Assembly: GCA_002390675.1 (NCBI GenBank)
Contig: DGPZ01000102.1
Span: 56,356-120,355, forward strand
Direction: 5' to 3'
Origin: Deltaproteobacteria bacterium UBA4427
GTDB taxonomy: Bacteria; Myxococcota_A; UBA9160; UBA4427
DNA length: 64,000 nt
Shown: positions 56,132-64,000 of the stretch, in pieces
Position numbering within the stretch: position 1 is the first letter of the stretch
Layout of the letters: the number at the start of each line of letters is the position of its first letter
The notes under the pieces: generated by a model
Databases searched by the model: none
Seen by the model: only the letters and a program-made list of their open reading frames with translations
What the model was told of the DNA's origin: nothing
Made by a program: the position numbers and the translations under genes

Positions 56132-57556
56132 ATGTCGCCCTCCAGCCCCCAGGACACAAATCAGAACTTACCTTCCACCGCAGATACTGCGGGGGCGGAA
56201 GGCGAATCGATGACACTTCGAACCGAGAAGGTCGTGCGATGGGTCGAGGAGAACATGGGCGGACGGGTCACTCACGTCGACCCCCAGGCACGCTGGCGCC
56301 CCGTCTGGTTTCTCGAAGTCGAACGCGAGGGACCGGACGGAGTTGAGAAGCTCGAACTCTGTGTTCGCGGCGACCGACTCGATTGCCGCCACGGCTTCTC
56401 CCTCGAAAACGAAATGAAGCTGCAGACTCTCCTGCACGAGCACGGTATCCCCGTCGCTAAGGTCTATGGCTGGTGCGACGATCCGCGCGCTTACGTTATG
56501 GACCGCATCGACGGCGTCGAACATTTCCAGCAAACCGACGACGCAACCCGCGACCAAGTCATGCAGCACTACATGGAAATCCTCGCGGACATCCATCGTC
56601 TAGACCCCGCGCCGTTCATCGCCGCAGGGCTGCTTCGCGCGGACTCGCCTGCCGAGTCGGGGCGAATCGGAATCGATACCTACGAAGCCGCCTATCGCGA
56701 CGTTAAGAAACGCCCGGACCCCTTCCTCGAATTCTGCCTCGGTTGGATCAAGCGAAACCCGGTCGGCGGGGACGTCCGCGAAACCGTGATCGTGTGGGAC
56801 TCGGGTCAGCTGATGCACAAGAACGGACGCATCGAAGCCGTCATCGATTTGGAGATCGGTCATATCGGCGATCCAATGATGGATCTCGCCGGCTTCCGCA
56901 TGCGAACGAGCGTGCTTGGGTTTGGCGACTTCGAAAAGCTCTACGAACATTACGCAGCACACGGGGGCCAGGCTGTTGACCGCCGCGCCATCCAGTACCA
57001 CCACTTCTGTTTCACGCTGAGCAATCAGCTCGCATTTCACGACGCGCTTGCTGAGCCGCCCCCCGGATCCGACTACATGACGAATATGCAGTGGTGCGCG
57101 GAAACAAATATTTACGCCATGGAAGCGCTTGGCGAGATCCTCGAAATTGATCTCGAGGAGGTCCCTACCCCGCAATCTAGAGTTTCCACCGGCGCCGTGG
57201 CTCAGGGTCACCTCGTCAATTGGCTGCGCAATTTCGACGCGCCTGACGACTACACCCAGCATCAGTTCCGCATATTCTTTCGGGTCGCGCGACATCTCGC
57301 GCGCACGGACGAAATCGGCGCGGCGGTCGACGAAGCAAACCTGGACGATCTCGAAGATCTGTTAGGCATGCGACCGGCGACATGGCAAGAAGGTGACGCG
57401 GCCCTCGAACGTTTTGTGCTTAAAGATGAGGGACAGCATGATGTCGAACTCGTCCGACTTTTCCACAAGCGCTGCACTCGCTATCTAATGCTCTGCGGCC
57501 CCTACGGCTCAGCCATCGCCCGCCACAACCCGATCCCCGATTTCCGCGTCGACTGA
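56132..57556 (+). CDS. APH-like phosphotransferase-family protein
   Basis: 474 residues of the aminoglycoside-phosphotransferase/choline-kinase-like fold, the group often found with acyl-CoA metabolism genes. The acidic metal block IEAVIDLEIGHIGDPMMDLA is intact (second Asp-type site). The catalytic loop, usually HGDxxxxN, reads VIVWDSGQLMHKNG: Asp is kept, but the His, Gly and Asn are not in place, so activity may differ. The N-terminus has a Gly-poor nucleotide region and the C-terminus is a 150-residue helical cap. ATG 56132 has AGGAG 6 bases upstream. It is 19 bases before the enoyl-CoA hydratase gene, consistent with one transcript. Confidence 0.87.
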   Translation: MSPSSPQDTNQNLPSTADTAGAEGESMTLRTEKVVRWVEENMGGRVTHVDPQARWRPVWFLEVEREGPDGVEKLELCVRGDRLDCRHGFSLENEMKLQTLLHEHGIPVAKVYGWCDDPRAYVMDRIDGVEHFQQTDDATRDQVMQHYMEILADIHRLDPAPFIAAGLLRADSPAESGRIGIDTYEAAYRDVKKRPDPFLEFCLGWIKRNPVGGDVRETVIVWDSGQLMHKNGRIEAVIDLEIGHIGDPMMDLAGFRMRTSVLGFGDFEKLYEHYAAHGGQAVDRRAIQYHHFCFTLSNQLAFHDALAEPPPGSDYMTNMQWCAETNIYAMEALGEILEIDLEEVPTPQSRVSTGAVAQGHLVNWLRNFDAPDDYTQHQFRIFFRVARHLARTDEIGAAVDEANLDDLEDLLGMRPATWQEGDAALERFVLKDEGQHDVELVRLFHKRCTRYLMLCGPYGSAIARHNPIPDFRVD

Positions 57557-57575
57557 CGCGCTAGGAGTTTCCCTT

Positions 57576-58385
57576 TTGTCTGATGCGTCTGCCTTGCCCG
57601 ACCTGAAGTCCTACGAGCACATCACCGTCGAGAGCGACGGACACGTCGCGGTGCTAACCCTCGATGAGCCTAAGAAGCTGAACGCGATGGATACGGCCAT
57701 GCTCGACGACATGCTCGAGGCGATCTGCTCGCTCAACAAAAATCCGGAAATCCGCGTCGGTATCCTCGCCGCAAACGGTAAGAGCTTCTGCGCCGGCGCC
57801 GACCTCCGCTCCGAACTCGGCGAAGGCCGCACGACCGCAGATCATCTTCAGCAGGACCATCGCCCGGTGCTCATGGCGATCGCCAATGCCCCAATGCCCT
57901 GGATCAGCGCCGTCCAAGGCGCCGCCGCCGGCATCGGCAGCGCGTATGCCATGAACTGCGACCTCACGATCATGGCAGAAGACGCCTACATCTATCAGGC
58001 CTTCGCCGCGATCGGCCTCGTGCCCGACGGCGGTGCGACGTGGCATCTCGTAAACACGATCGGCCGCAAGCGGGCCTACGAAATCATCGCTACCGGCGAG
58101 AAACTCTCTGCCGAGCGCTGCCTCGAATGGGGCCTCTGCAATCGTGTCGTCGCGTCGGAACGGCTTATGGACGAGGCACGCGAATGGGCCAAGACCCTCG
58201 CCGGCCGAGCCCCCCTCGCCCTCCGCTATGCCAAAGACGCCGTCCGAACCGCGGCGACGAGCGATCTTGGTGGCACGATCGATCGGGAAACCGAGCTGCA
58301 GATGCTCTGCACCGAGAGCGAAGACGCGCTGGAAGGGATCAAGGCCTTCATCCACCGCCGAGATCCGGTCTTCAAGGGGCGATAG
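57576..58385 (+). CDS. Enoyl-CoA hydratase/isomerase-family protein
   Basis: Crotonase-fold enzyme acting on CoA thioesters, 269 residues. Oxyanion-hole motif: FCAGADLRSEL; second block: WISAVQGAAAGIGSAYAMNC. The catalytic region reads GLVPDGGATWHLV, with Asp where classic hydratases have Glu; this is as in PaaG-type isomerases, so isomerisation is possible instead of hydration. TTG 57576 has AGGAG about 9 bases upstream. It follows the APH-like gene by 19 bases. Cytosolic; one step of beta-oxidation or a related acyl-CoA route. Confidence 0.92.
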   Translation: MSDASALPDLKSYEHITVESDGHVAVLTLDEPKKLNAMDTAMLDDMLEAICSLNKNPEIRVGILAANGKSFCAGADLRSELGEGRTTADHLQQDHRPVLMAIANAPMPWISAVQGAAAGIGSAYAMNCDLTIMAEDAYIYQAFAAIGLVPDGGATWHLVNTIGRKRAYEIIATGEKLSAERCLEWGLCNRVVASERLMDEAREWAKTLAGRAPLALRYAKDAVRTAATSDLGGTIDRETELQMLCTESEDALEGIKAFIHRRDPVFKGR

Positions 58386-58439
58386 TCGGGCAGCTCTTTA
58401 GCGAACGTGTTCCCAAATAGATAAACCACTGTTTTTAAT

Positions 58440-58456
58440 GGCTTATTATAGCCTTT
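58440..58456 (+). terminator. Weak hairpin after the enoyl-CoA hydratase gene
   Basis: GGCT-tattat-AGCC followed by TTT lies about 55 bases after the enoyl-CoA hydratase stop, in an AT-rich patch unlike the flanks. The stem is short, so termination is tentative. Confidence 0.25.
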
Positions 58457-58630
58457 CGACTTTCCGGGCCACGCTGGCTCTGGCGATCTATTCGAGCCCC
58501 AGCCCCTTCAAAAACGAGCCGAAGACAGATCGGCCGTAGGCTCAGCAAGGATCCTGAGGCCTCTACTTCCTAGGGGCAGCCAACAACATCACGGACCGCT
58601 TCCTGCTTTGGACGCTCTGGATCGCAGGGG

Positions 58631-60415
58631 TCACTTTGCTTCCGGCGGGGTGTACCAAATGGGCGAGGTGTAAGCGCGCTCCTGGTGCAGAACCGTCATA
58701 CCAGTAATCGACTTCCCGTAGCGCACAGCATCGATCGCATTCCAGCGCGGGGTCGGCACTTCGAGCACACGCAAGTAGTAGAACGCGAGCGCCTTTGGAT
58801 CGAATTCGGGATCGCTCCAAACAACGGCGATTTCTGATTGTCCGACGACACCATCCTCTGCCACGTGCGCGTCAAAGACCTTCTCCTGCGCTTCGCCGTT
58901 TGCGTCAACCCAGCCCTTCACGACCTGCGCACGCTGAAGCGGCGCTGTCTCCGGATCCCGCGAAGCCAATATTAAGAAGCGCGGCATCTGTTTTTCGTCA
59001 GGGCGAGGGGAGGCTCGAAGCGGCAGATCCGCCCCCATAGGCACTCCCTTCCCGTAGCCTGCGCGCGCGGGATGACTCGACCGCGCATCGACTCCCGCAA
59101 AGCTCCAGCCGCCGAAGAAGCGAACGCCGATTCTTGGACCAGTAGTCGAATAGACCTCGCCCCGACGCATCGCATCGAAGATCGCTTCCCGACTATTCTC
59201 CTTGGCCCAGACTCCGGCATAACCCGCCGCTGCCTGTTCCCAATTCATGGTCGGATTGGCATCGTTCCCAATCGGTCGAATAAAGGGCCCTTCCGCGCGA
59301 TTACTCCCGGGCGGCATATTCGCAGTCTTGCCCCAGTAGTTGTCCTCGTCCGCGGTCGCGAGGGAGGTATGCGAGTCGGTGCTCCCGATCATCGCGAAGC
59401 GAAACGGGTTCACCCCGATCTGCGCTTGCAGCAGGAGTCCGTTCTTGAGGGCTGCCCGCGCGTAACTTCCCGCGTGCATCGCAGAATTCGTCTTCTCAAG
59501 CCCAAAAATATTAGTCTCGTCCCATCGCTCGTAGTCCGCAAATTCATCATCTGGCGACAAGAATGGGTGCGTTTCGCTGTCCCCCTTGATCTGCGTCACC
59601 TCCACGACAGGCTCATAACGCGCACGCGCCGTCGCGTGCGCTGCATCGATCGGGCTCCCGTCCGAATCCTCGACGGCGAACATGCGTCCGTTACTCAGAT
59701 TCGAGTTATGCGGAATCGCAAATGCTTCGCCGCCCGTCTTTGCCTCATATTCTGCAAGAAAGTCCCAAAGCCTTTCCGGCATATCACTATGTACCGAAGA
59801 GAAGGGAAGAATTTGCTTAGTCTTGTTAGGCCCGTCTCGAAAGAGGACATTGCGATGAAGATTATTGCCGCCCGGTGTAGAGCCCCATTCGTAGCCCACG
59901 ATCGTCGTAAAACGACCCGGCTCGTTCATCCGTTCAGCGATATCGATCACTTCATCCCAAACGAGCCTTTGCAGGTTTTCATCCTCGGCCATGGGATCGC
60001 CGTTCAAGAGCCGGTTCAGCGCATTGATATCCTCCGGTCCGAAGATCGGGTTCTCGACCATCAACTGCTTGACCCGACGCGCCGTCTCCGAGCCGGAGAC
60101 CGCCGGATGCTCCTCCCTAATCATCTTGAATATGCCCATGTACTCGGCGTGATCAGAAACAACAAGAAAGTCGAGAGGGCGAGATAACTTCGCAAACGCT
60201 CCCGCATCTGTTCGTATCTCTTCGCCCTTCGCAAAACGGTATGCGACTTCCGGCCCAAGACTAAAGTTGTTGAATAGATTCGCGTCGAGGGAGTAAGCGG
60301 AATGGACGTGGGTATCACCCCAATAGAGTTCCGGCAGTTCATCGGCCGCCAACGAGCGAGACGCCGTAGCCAGAACGGTGATAAACAAACAAATTGAGCG
60401 GAGGGGATACTGCAT
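58631..60415 (-). CDS. Exported DUF3604-family protein
   Basis: 594 residues with a signal peptide (SICLFITVLATASRSLAAD). DUF3604 proteins resemble PHP metal-dependent phosphoesterases: ELYWGDTHVHSAYSLDANL at the start, DFLVVSDHAEYMG, IPHNSNLSN and IGSTDSHTSLATAD supply His and Asp ligands. The metal-site order matches PHP but no substrate is established. Periplasmic. It begins at ATG 60415 (MQYPLRSIC). The neighbours, a rhodanese gene on the opposite strand and an enoyl-CoA hydratase, do not explain its role. Confidence 0.9.
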   Translation of the reverse strand: MQYPLRSICLFITVLATASRSLAADELPELYWGDTHVHSAYSLDANLFNNFSLGPEVAYRFAKGEEIRTDAGAFAKLSRPLDFLVVSDHAEYMGIFKMIREEHPAVSGSETARRVKQLMVENPIFGPEDINALNRLLNGDPMAEDENLQRLVWDEVIDIAERMNEPGRFTTIVGYEWGSTPGGNNLHRNVLFRDGPNKTKQILPFSSVHSDMPERLWDFLAEYEAKTGGEAFAIPHNSNLSNGRMFAVEDSDGSPIDAAHATARARYEPVVEVTQIKGDSETHPFLSPDDEFADYERWDETNIFGLEKTNSAMHAGSYARAALKNGLLLQAQIGVNPFRFAMIGSTDSHTSLATADEDNYWGKTANMPPGSNRAEGPFIRPIGNDANPTMNWEQAAAGYAGVWAKENSREAIFDAMRRGEVYSTTGPRIGVRFFGGWSFAGVDARSSHPARAGYGKGVPMGADLPLRASPRPDEKQMPRFLILASRDPETAPLQRAQVVKGWVDANGEAQEKVFDAHVAEDGVVGQSEIAVVWSDPEFDPKALAFYYLRVLEVPTPRWNAIDAVRYGKSITGMTVLHQERAYTSPIWYTPPEAK

Positions 60416-60575
60416 CGGATTCTCCTGCCGCCTGGGTGGGTAGAGGTCGCGGGCGGAATCCGGAGGCTAGGAAGTTTCCCTCCGAATGCGCAAGCGCGAG
60501 ATTCTCTGGGCGATGGCCTAAACTCGACGTCCATATCGATCCACACACCAGCAGCGACATGCGAGAGGACAAGCG

Positions 60576-60986
60576 ATGACTATCCATAATGGTGTGGGCT
60601 TCAAGACGTTACTGGCAGAGGCAAACGCAGACGTCGAGACGATCACGATCGAGACGCTGCAAAAAACGATCGACGATGACACAATCGTCGTGATCGATCT
60701 CCGCGACATCCGCGAACTACAGCGCGAAGGACAGCTCCCGGGCGCTCTTCACATGCCCCGTGGCATGCTCGAATTCTGGGTCGATCCCGATAGTCCCTAC
60801 GCGCGACCGATTTTCCAGGAAGATAAACGCTTCGTCTTCTATTGCGCCTCTGCCTGGCGCTCAGCCCTAGCTTGCCAAGTCGCAGGACGCCTCGGGCTTC
60901 AAAACGCAAGCCACCTCGAAGGCGGCTTCACTGGCTGGAAAGAAGCTGGTGGCAAAGTCGTGGCGTACAAAAAGAGGCCGAAATAG
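60576..60986 (+). CDS. Rhodanese-domain protein
   Basis: Single rhodanese domain, 136 residues. VVIDLRDIRELQREGQLPGA is the standard opening, and FVFYCASAWRSALACQVAGR holds the catalytic Cys in CxxxxR. LGLQNASHLEGGFTGWKEAG closes the fold. Function: transfer of sulfane sulfur from thiosulfate or a persulfide to an acceptor, often in sulfur metabolism or detoxification. Its ATG is preceded by GAGGA about 6 bases upstream. No partner is evident. Confidence 0.92.
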   Translation: MTIHNGVGFKTLLAEANADVETITIETLQKTIDDDTIVVIDLRDIRELQREGQLPGALHMPRGMLEFWVDPDSPYARPIFQEDKRFVFYCASAWRSALACQVAGRLGLQNASHLEGGFTGWKEAGGKVVAYKKRPK

Positions 60987-61219
60987 GCCCACGCGCCAAA
61001 CGCCGAGGAGTCGGTGCTGTTCCGCCCTCGAAGCTCTTCAGGCTCCCCCGGTCACCTCCGCCTCAAAATAGAGCCGTAAGCAAGCCGAACCGCTGCGATC
61101 CCAACCATCACGATTTTGTCGTTCACTGCGAGCCTGACCCGAATGCGGGTCTAAACGCTCGCCTAACGAATCCGGTTTCAAAACCGCTATCCAATCGATT
61201 ACGCAGTCAACTACCCTGC

Positions 61220-62962
61220 CTAGCGCTTCCCTCGGATCAAGCGACCTGGCCGGGCACCTGTCGGCTCGCCATCACGGAAGGTGACCTCCCCGGCGCAGAG
61301 CGTGAATTTAATGCCCTTCGCTCTCTGCACGATCCGCGAAGCCCCTGTCGGGAGGTCATCTATGACTTCGGGAAGTTGAAGTTCGACCTCATCCAAGTCG
61401 ATCACGTTGACATCGGCGCGCTTGCCGACTTCAATCGTTCCTCGGTCGCCCAATCCGTAGAGATCCGCGCCTTCTTTACTCATCATCTTCACGGCTTCTT
61501 CGATGCCGATCTTCGCGCCACGCGTCCGGTCACGAACCCAATGCTGCAGAACAAAGGCTGGCCAACTCGCATCACAGATCATGCTGCAATGTGCGCCGCC
61601 GTCGCCCAACCCTAAGACGCTGATCTCATCTCGCATCATAATTTCGACCGCGTCCAGATTGCCTTCTGCATAACCACTGAAGAAAACCGCCAACACCCGC
61701 GTCTTGCCATCCGTCGACTGCTCGGCGAGGTCAACCATCGTGTCGTAGATTAACTCCATCGGTTCGACGCCCGAAGCCTCTGCTCGAGCCCCAATCGAAT
61801 CCGATACGTCGGGCTCGAAGACGACCCCTTCCTCCATTGCGAAAGTGCTATGCAGCGCCGGTCCGAGAATCATCATGCTCGGATTATTTTCCGTCGCGGC
61901 CGTCAGAATCGCCTCGCGGTTTGATGGATCGCGCAACGCCGCGATTCGATCCTCGTGTGGCTCGCTTGGAATCGCTTGATAGGCCTCGGTATAGGAAAAT
62001 GGATTAAACGTATCGAGAGAGAGCATGAGCCCCGACCCACGACTCAACACCTGGGGAATAACCTTGGCCCCCTTCGCGAAGGCGGCACGGCATTTGGCCA
62101 TGACCTCACGCCATTCGTCGGGATAAGGATGATTCTGTGGCGCCGAGAAGGTCACAGTCGCGCCTGTCGCCAAACTGATCTCCGCATAGAGATCGACTTC
62201 GCGCGGAATCGCGCCCGCTTCTTCATTGCCGGCACCTGCTGGAACGACCTGTAGAATCTCTCCGCCACCGTCCACAACAGCCTGCGCCATTCTTGTTAGT
62301 TCTTCCGCAGGGGCGAAGGTCCCGGGGACCGGGTCTCCATGAATGCTCGTATGCCCAGGAAGCCGATTCGTTGAGAAAGCGAGCGCTCCGGCCTCCACAG
62401 CTTCCTTAACGAGCGCTGCCATCCGGTCCAGATCTTCTCCGGTCGCCGGCTCTTGATCTGCGCCCCGCTTGCCCATCACATAGACCCGCAGCGCGCCGTG
62501 AGGAATCTGAGTCGCGATATCCAAGGTTCGCGGCAATTTATCTAGGGCATCCAAGTATTCGGGGAAACTCTCCCAATCCCACTTAATGCCTTCGTGCAAA
62601 GCCGTCCCGGGGATGTCTTCGACGCCTTCCATCAACTCGATCAACCAGCCACGCTCATCGGCTTTGGCCGGCGCGAAACCCACTCCGCAGTTCCCCATAA
62701 CAACAGTCGTCACGCCGTGCCAAGAAGAAGGCGTCAGAATCGGATCCCACGTCACTTGGCCATCGTAGTGCGTGTGCACATCGACGAAGCCAGGGGTCAG
62801 GAGCAAACCCTTCGCATCAATCACCTCCACCCCATCCGGTGGAATCCGTCCCGGCTCCTCAATCGCGGCGATCTTTCCCGCATCAACTAAGACATCCGCT
62901 AGGCGAGCGGGAGCCCCCGTACCATCGACGAGGTTCGCGTTCTGGATCAATATATTGCTCAT
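61220..62962 (-). CDS. Amidohydrolase-family protein (N-acyl-D-amino-acid deacylase-like)
   Basis: 580 residues. Metal-dependent amidohydrolase: SNILIQNANLVDGTGAP and LLTPGFVDVHTHYDGQVTWD hold the HxH; GVTTVVMGNCGVGFAPAKAD is a marker of D-aminoacylase-type proteins; DEISVLGLGDGGAHCSMICD carries the late Asp/His. The C-terminus returns to a beta sandwich (GKRADVNVIDLDEVEL). Substrates in this group include N-acyl-D-amino acids, but many members are unassigned. ATG 62962 (MSNILIQ) has GGAG about 11 bases upstream; the frame to 63112 is not family-like. Cytosolic. Confidence 0.9.
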   Translation of the reverse strand: MSNILIQNANLVDGTGAPARLADVLVDAGKIAAIEEPGRIPPDGVEVIDAKGLLLTPGFVDVHTHYDGQVTWDPILTPSSWHGVTTVVMGNCGVGFAPAKADERGWLIELMEGVEDIPGTALHEGIKWDWESFPEYLDALDKLPRTLDIATQIPHGALRVYVMGKRGADQEPATGEDLDRMAALVKEAVEAGALAFSTNRLPGHTSIHGDPVPGTFAPAEELTRMAQAVVDGGGEILQVVPAGAGNEEAGAIPREVDLYAEISLATGATVTFSAPQNHPYPDEWREVMAKCRAAFAKGAKVIPQVLSRGSGLMLSLDTFNPFSYTEAYQAIPSEPHEDRIAALRDPSNREAILTAATENNPSMMILGPALHSTFAMEEGVVFEPDVSDSIGARAEASGVEPMELIYDTMVDLAEQSTDGKTRVLAVFFSGYAEGNLDAVEIMMRDEISVLGLGDGGAHCSMICDASWPAFVLQHWVRDRTRGAKIGIEEAVKMMSKEGADLYGLGDRGTIEVGKRADVNVIDLDEVELQLPEVIDDLPTGASRIVQRAKGIKFTLCAGEVTFRDGEPTGARPGRLIRGKR

Positions 62963-63221
62963 GGTCGAGTCACTCCGAAGCCGTTCACTAGAGTAAGTGG
63001 GCTCAGAGAACGATAGAGCCTCAAACGAAAAACGGCGAAGGCTCTTCACGAGTTCGGGTTCATTTCTGCATCTGACGTCATTTTGCTTACGTTCATTCGA
63101 AAATTGACGCAACTGCCGAGCCCAAACGGGATGAGCATCTCGTTCCTTCGTACTAAGGTTCTACTCACGATCGAACTCGGGGAACCGGTTTCGAAGGGAG
63201 ATCCAGAGTTTGCCCGATACG

Positions 63222-64000
63222 ATGCGCGCGTTCCGCATGACCCAATGGCAGTCGCCCCCCGAACTCGTCGCGACCGACGTTCCCGAACCGGGGCCCGGTG
63301 AAGTCCGAATCAAAGTTGCAGGCAATGGCCTTTGCCAAAGTGATCTGCACATGCCGGAACTCCCAGCTGCCATGGAGCAGTTCATGGGATGGCAAATGCC
63401 CTTTACCCTCGGGCACGAAATCGGCGGCTGGATCGATCGTCTCGGCCCGGGCGTCAACGGCCATGAAGAAGGCACTCCCGTCGCTCTAGTGTCTACGCGT
63501 TCTTGTGGTGCGTGCCTCGAATGCGATGCGGGCTATGACAACGCCTGTGAAATGAACCAGCGAGGCCGCGGGTACGGTATGAACGGCGGAATCGCCGATT
63601 ACATCGTGATCGAAAGCACTCGCCCCCTGATTCCTCTCGGGAAGCTCGACCCCAAGCTTGCTGGCCCGCTTACGGATGCAGGCACGACTTCCTACCACGG
63701 CGTGCGACGGGTGCAGGAGAAGCTGACCAAAGGCAGAACGGCACTCGTGATTGGCGCGGGAGGACTTGGCGGGTTCGCAATTCAGTACATCAAGATTCTG
63801 ACTGGCGCGCGACTCATTGTGGCGGACATCGCGCCGGACAAGCTGGCTCGTGCGAAGGAAATGGGCGCAGATGAATGTCTAGATTCTAATCGCGAGGATC
63901 TTGCTGGCGAAATCATGAAACTAACAGAGGGCCGCGGCTGCGACGCAGTTCTCGACTTTGTTGGCAACGACACAACGATCGCCACGAGCATCAACGTCCT
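63222..64000 (+). CDS. Zinc-dependent alcohol dehydrogenase family, C-terminus beyond the window
   Basis: First 259 residues of an MDR-family dehydrogenase. NGLCQSDLHMPE and LGHEIGGWIDRLGPGVNGHE supply catalytic-zinc ligands; SCGACLECDAGYDNACEM is the four-cysteine structural-zinc lobe (C-x2-C-x2-C-x7-C). The cofactor loop is ALVIGAGGLGGFAIQYIK and the Asp in IVADIAPDKLARAKEMGADE suggests NAD. ATG 63222 (MRAFRMTQW) starts as the family does but has only a weak upstream signal. The substrate is unknown; reading to the stop requires sequence past 64000. Confidence 0.9.
   Translation, partial: MRAFRMTQWQSPPELVATDVPEPGPGEVRIKVAGNGLCQSDLHMPELPAAMEQFMGWQMPFTLGHEIGGWIDRLGPGVNGHEEGTPVALVSTRSCGACLECDAGYDNACEMNQRGRGYGMNGGIADYIVIESTRPLIPLGKLDPKLAGPLTDAGTTSYHGVRRVQEKLTKGRTALVIGAGGLGGFAIQYIKILTGARLIVADIAPDKLARAKEMGADECLDSNREDLAGEIMKLTEGRGCDAVLDFVGNDTTIATSINV

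Noticed and set aside
58795..60187. Plus-strand frames antisense to the DUF3604 gene (up to 371 residues)
   Set aside because: Arg-rich mirror frames of a well-supported exported protein.

Overview
The window is GC-rich, densely coded bacterial DNA from a Gram-negative organism: it carries an outer-membrane beta-barrel, a PqiABC lipid-transport set, PlsB and MurA. Large multihaem cytochromes, many acyl-CoA enzymes, an F420-type oxidoreductase, a bacterial P450 and a tungsten aldehyde oxidoreductase together suggest an uncultivated lineage of the old Deltaproteobacteria (Myxococcota, Desulfobacterota or Binatota type). That placement is inference only. I recognise no rRNA, tRNA, CRISPR array, transposase or prophage.

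Layout. 1-8.8 kb: a partial TPR membrane protein, a PAS protein with a decayed kinase-like tail, murA, a DUF4399 protein, a pentahaem-type cytochrome c and argG. 8.9-10.7 kb: GTP-type PEP carboxykinase. 11.4-26.4 kb: six minus-strand genes forming an apparent electron-transfer locus. 26.7-27.5 kb: a decayed ExeA-like ATPase. 27.9-36.8 kb: acyl-CoA dehydrogenase, SpoU methyltransferase, TetR regulator, SDR, MsrA, Xth, acyl-CoA ligase and a nickel/cobalt transporter. 37.1-44.6 kb: AOR plus sulfotransferase, then a P450/thiolase-like/DUF35/LLM set resembling steroid side-chain catabolism. 44.8-54.7 kb: a LOG protein, small NTF2-fold proteins, pqiC/pqiB/split pqiA, an acyltransferase and plsB. 54.7-64 kb: sulfotransferase, APH-like kinase, enoyl-CoA hydratase, DUF3604, rhodanese, amidohydrolase and a partial zinc alcohol dehydrogenase.

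The standout is 11.4-26.4 kb. One protein joins an FHA domain, an FAD/NAD(P) oxidoreductase, two cyclic-nucleotide-binding-like domains and a four-cluster ferredoxin. The next gene is a membrane protein with two H-x13-H helices, the spacing of transmembrane di-haem b cytochromes. The third fuses a second FHA domain, across one membrane helix, to ten CxxCH haem sites. Downstream lie a tandem GlcG/HbpS lipoprotein, an outer-membrane barrel with a proline-rich N-terminus, and a second decahaem protein fused to an LVIVD propeller. Read in order this gives NAD(P)H, flavin, Fe-S, haem b, periplasmic decahaem, barrel, outer decahaem, with phosphopeptide and possibly nucleotide control. The parts are visible in the sequence; the electron path and its control are inference.

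Other points: MurA has Asp where the fosfomycin-target Cys normally sits; a palindrome matching the CRP core lies upstream of murA; PqiA is split into two genes; and the thiolase-like protein lacks the thiolase nucleophile, as expected of Ltp2-type aldolases.
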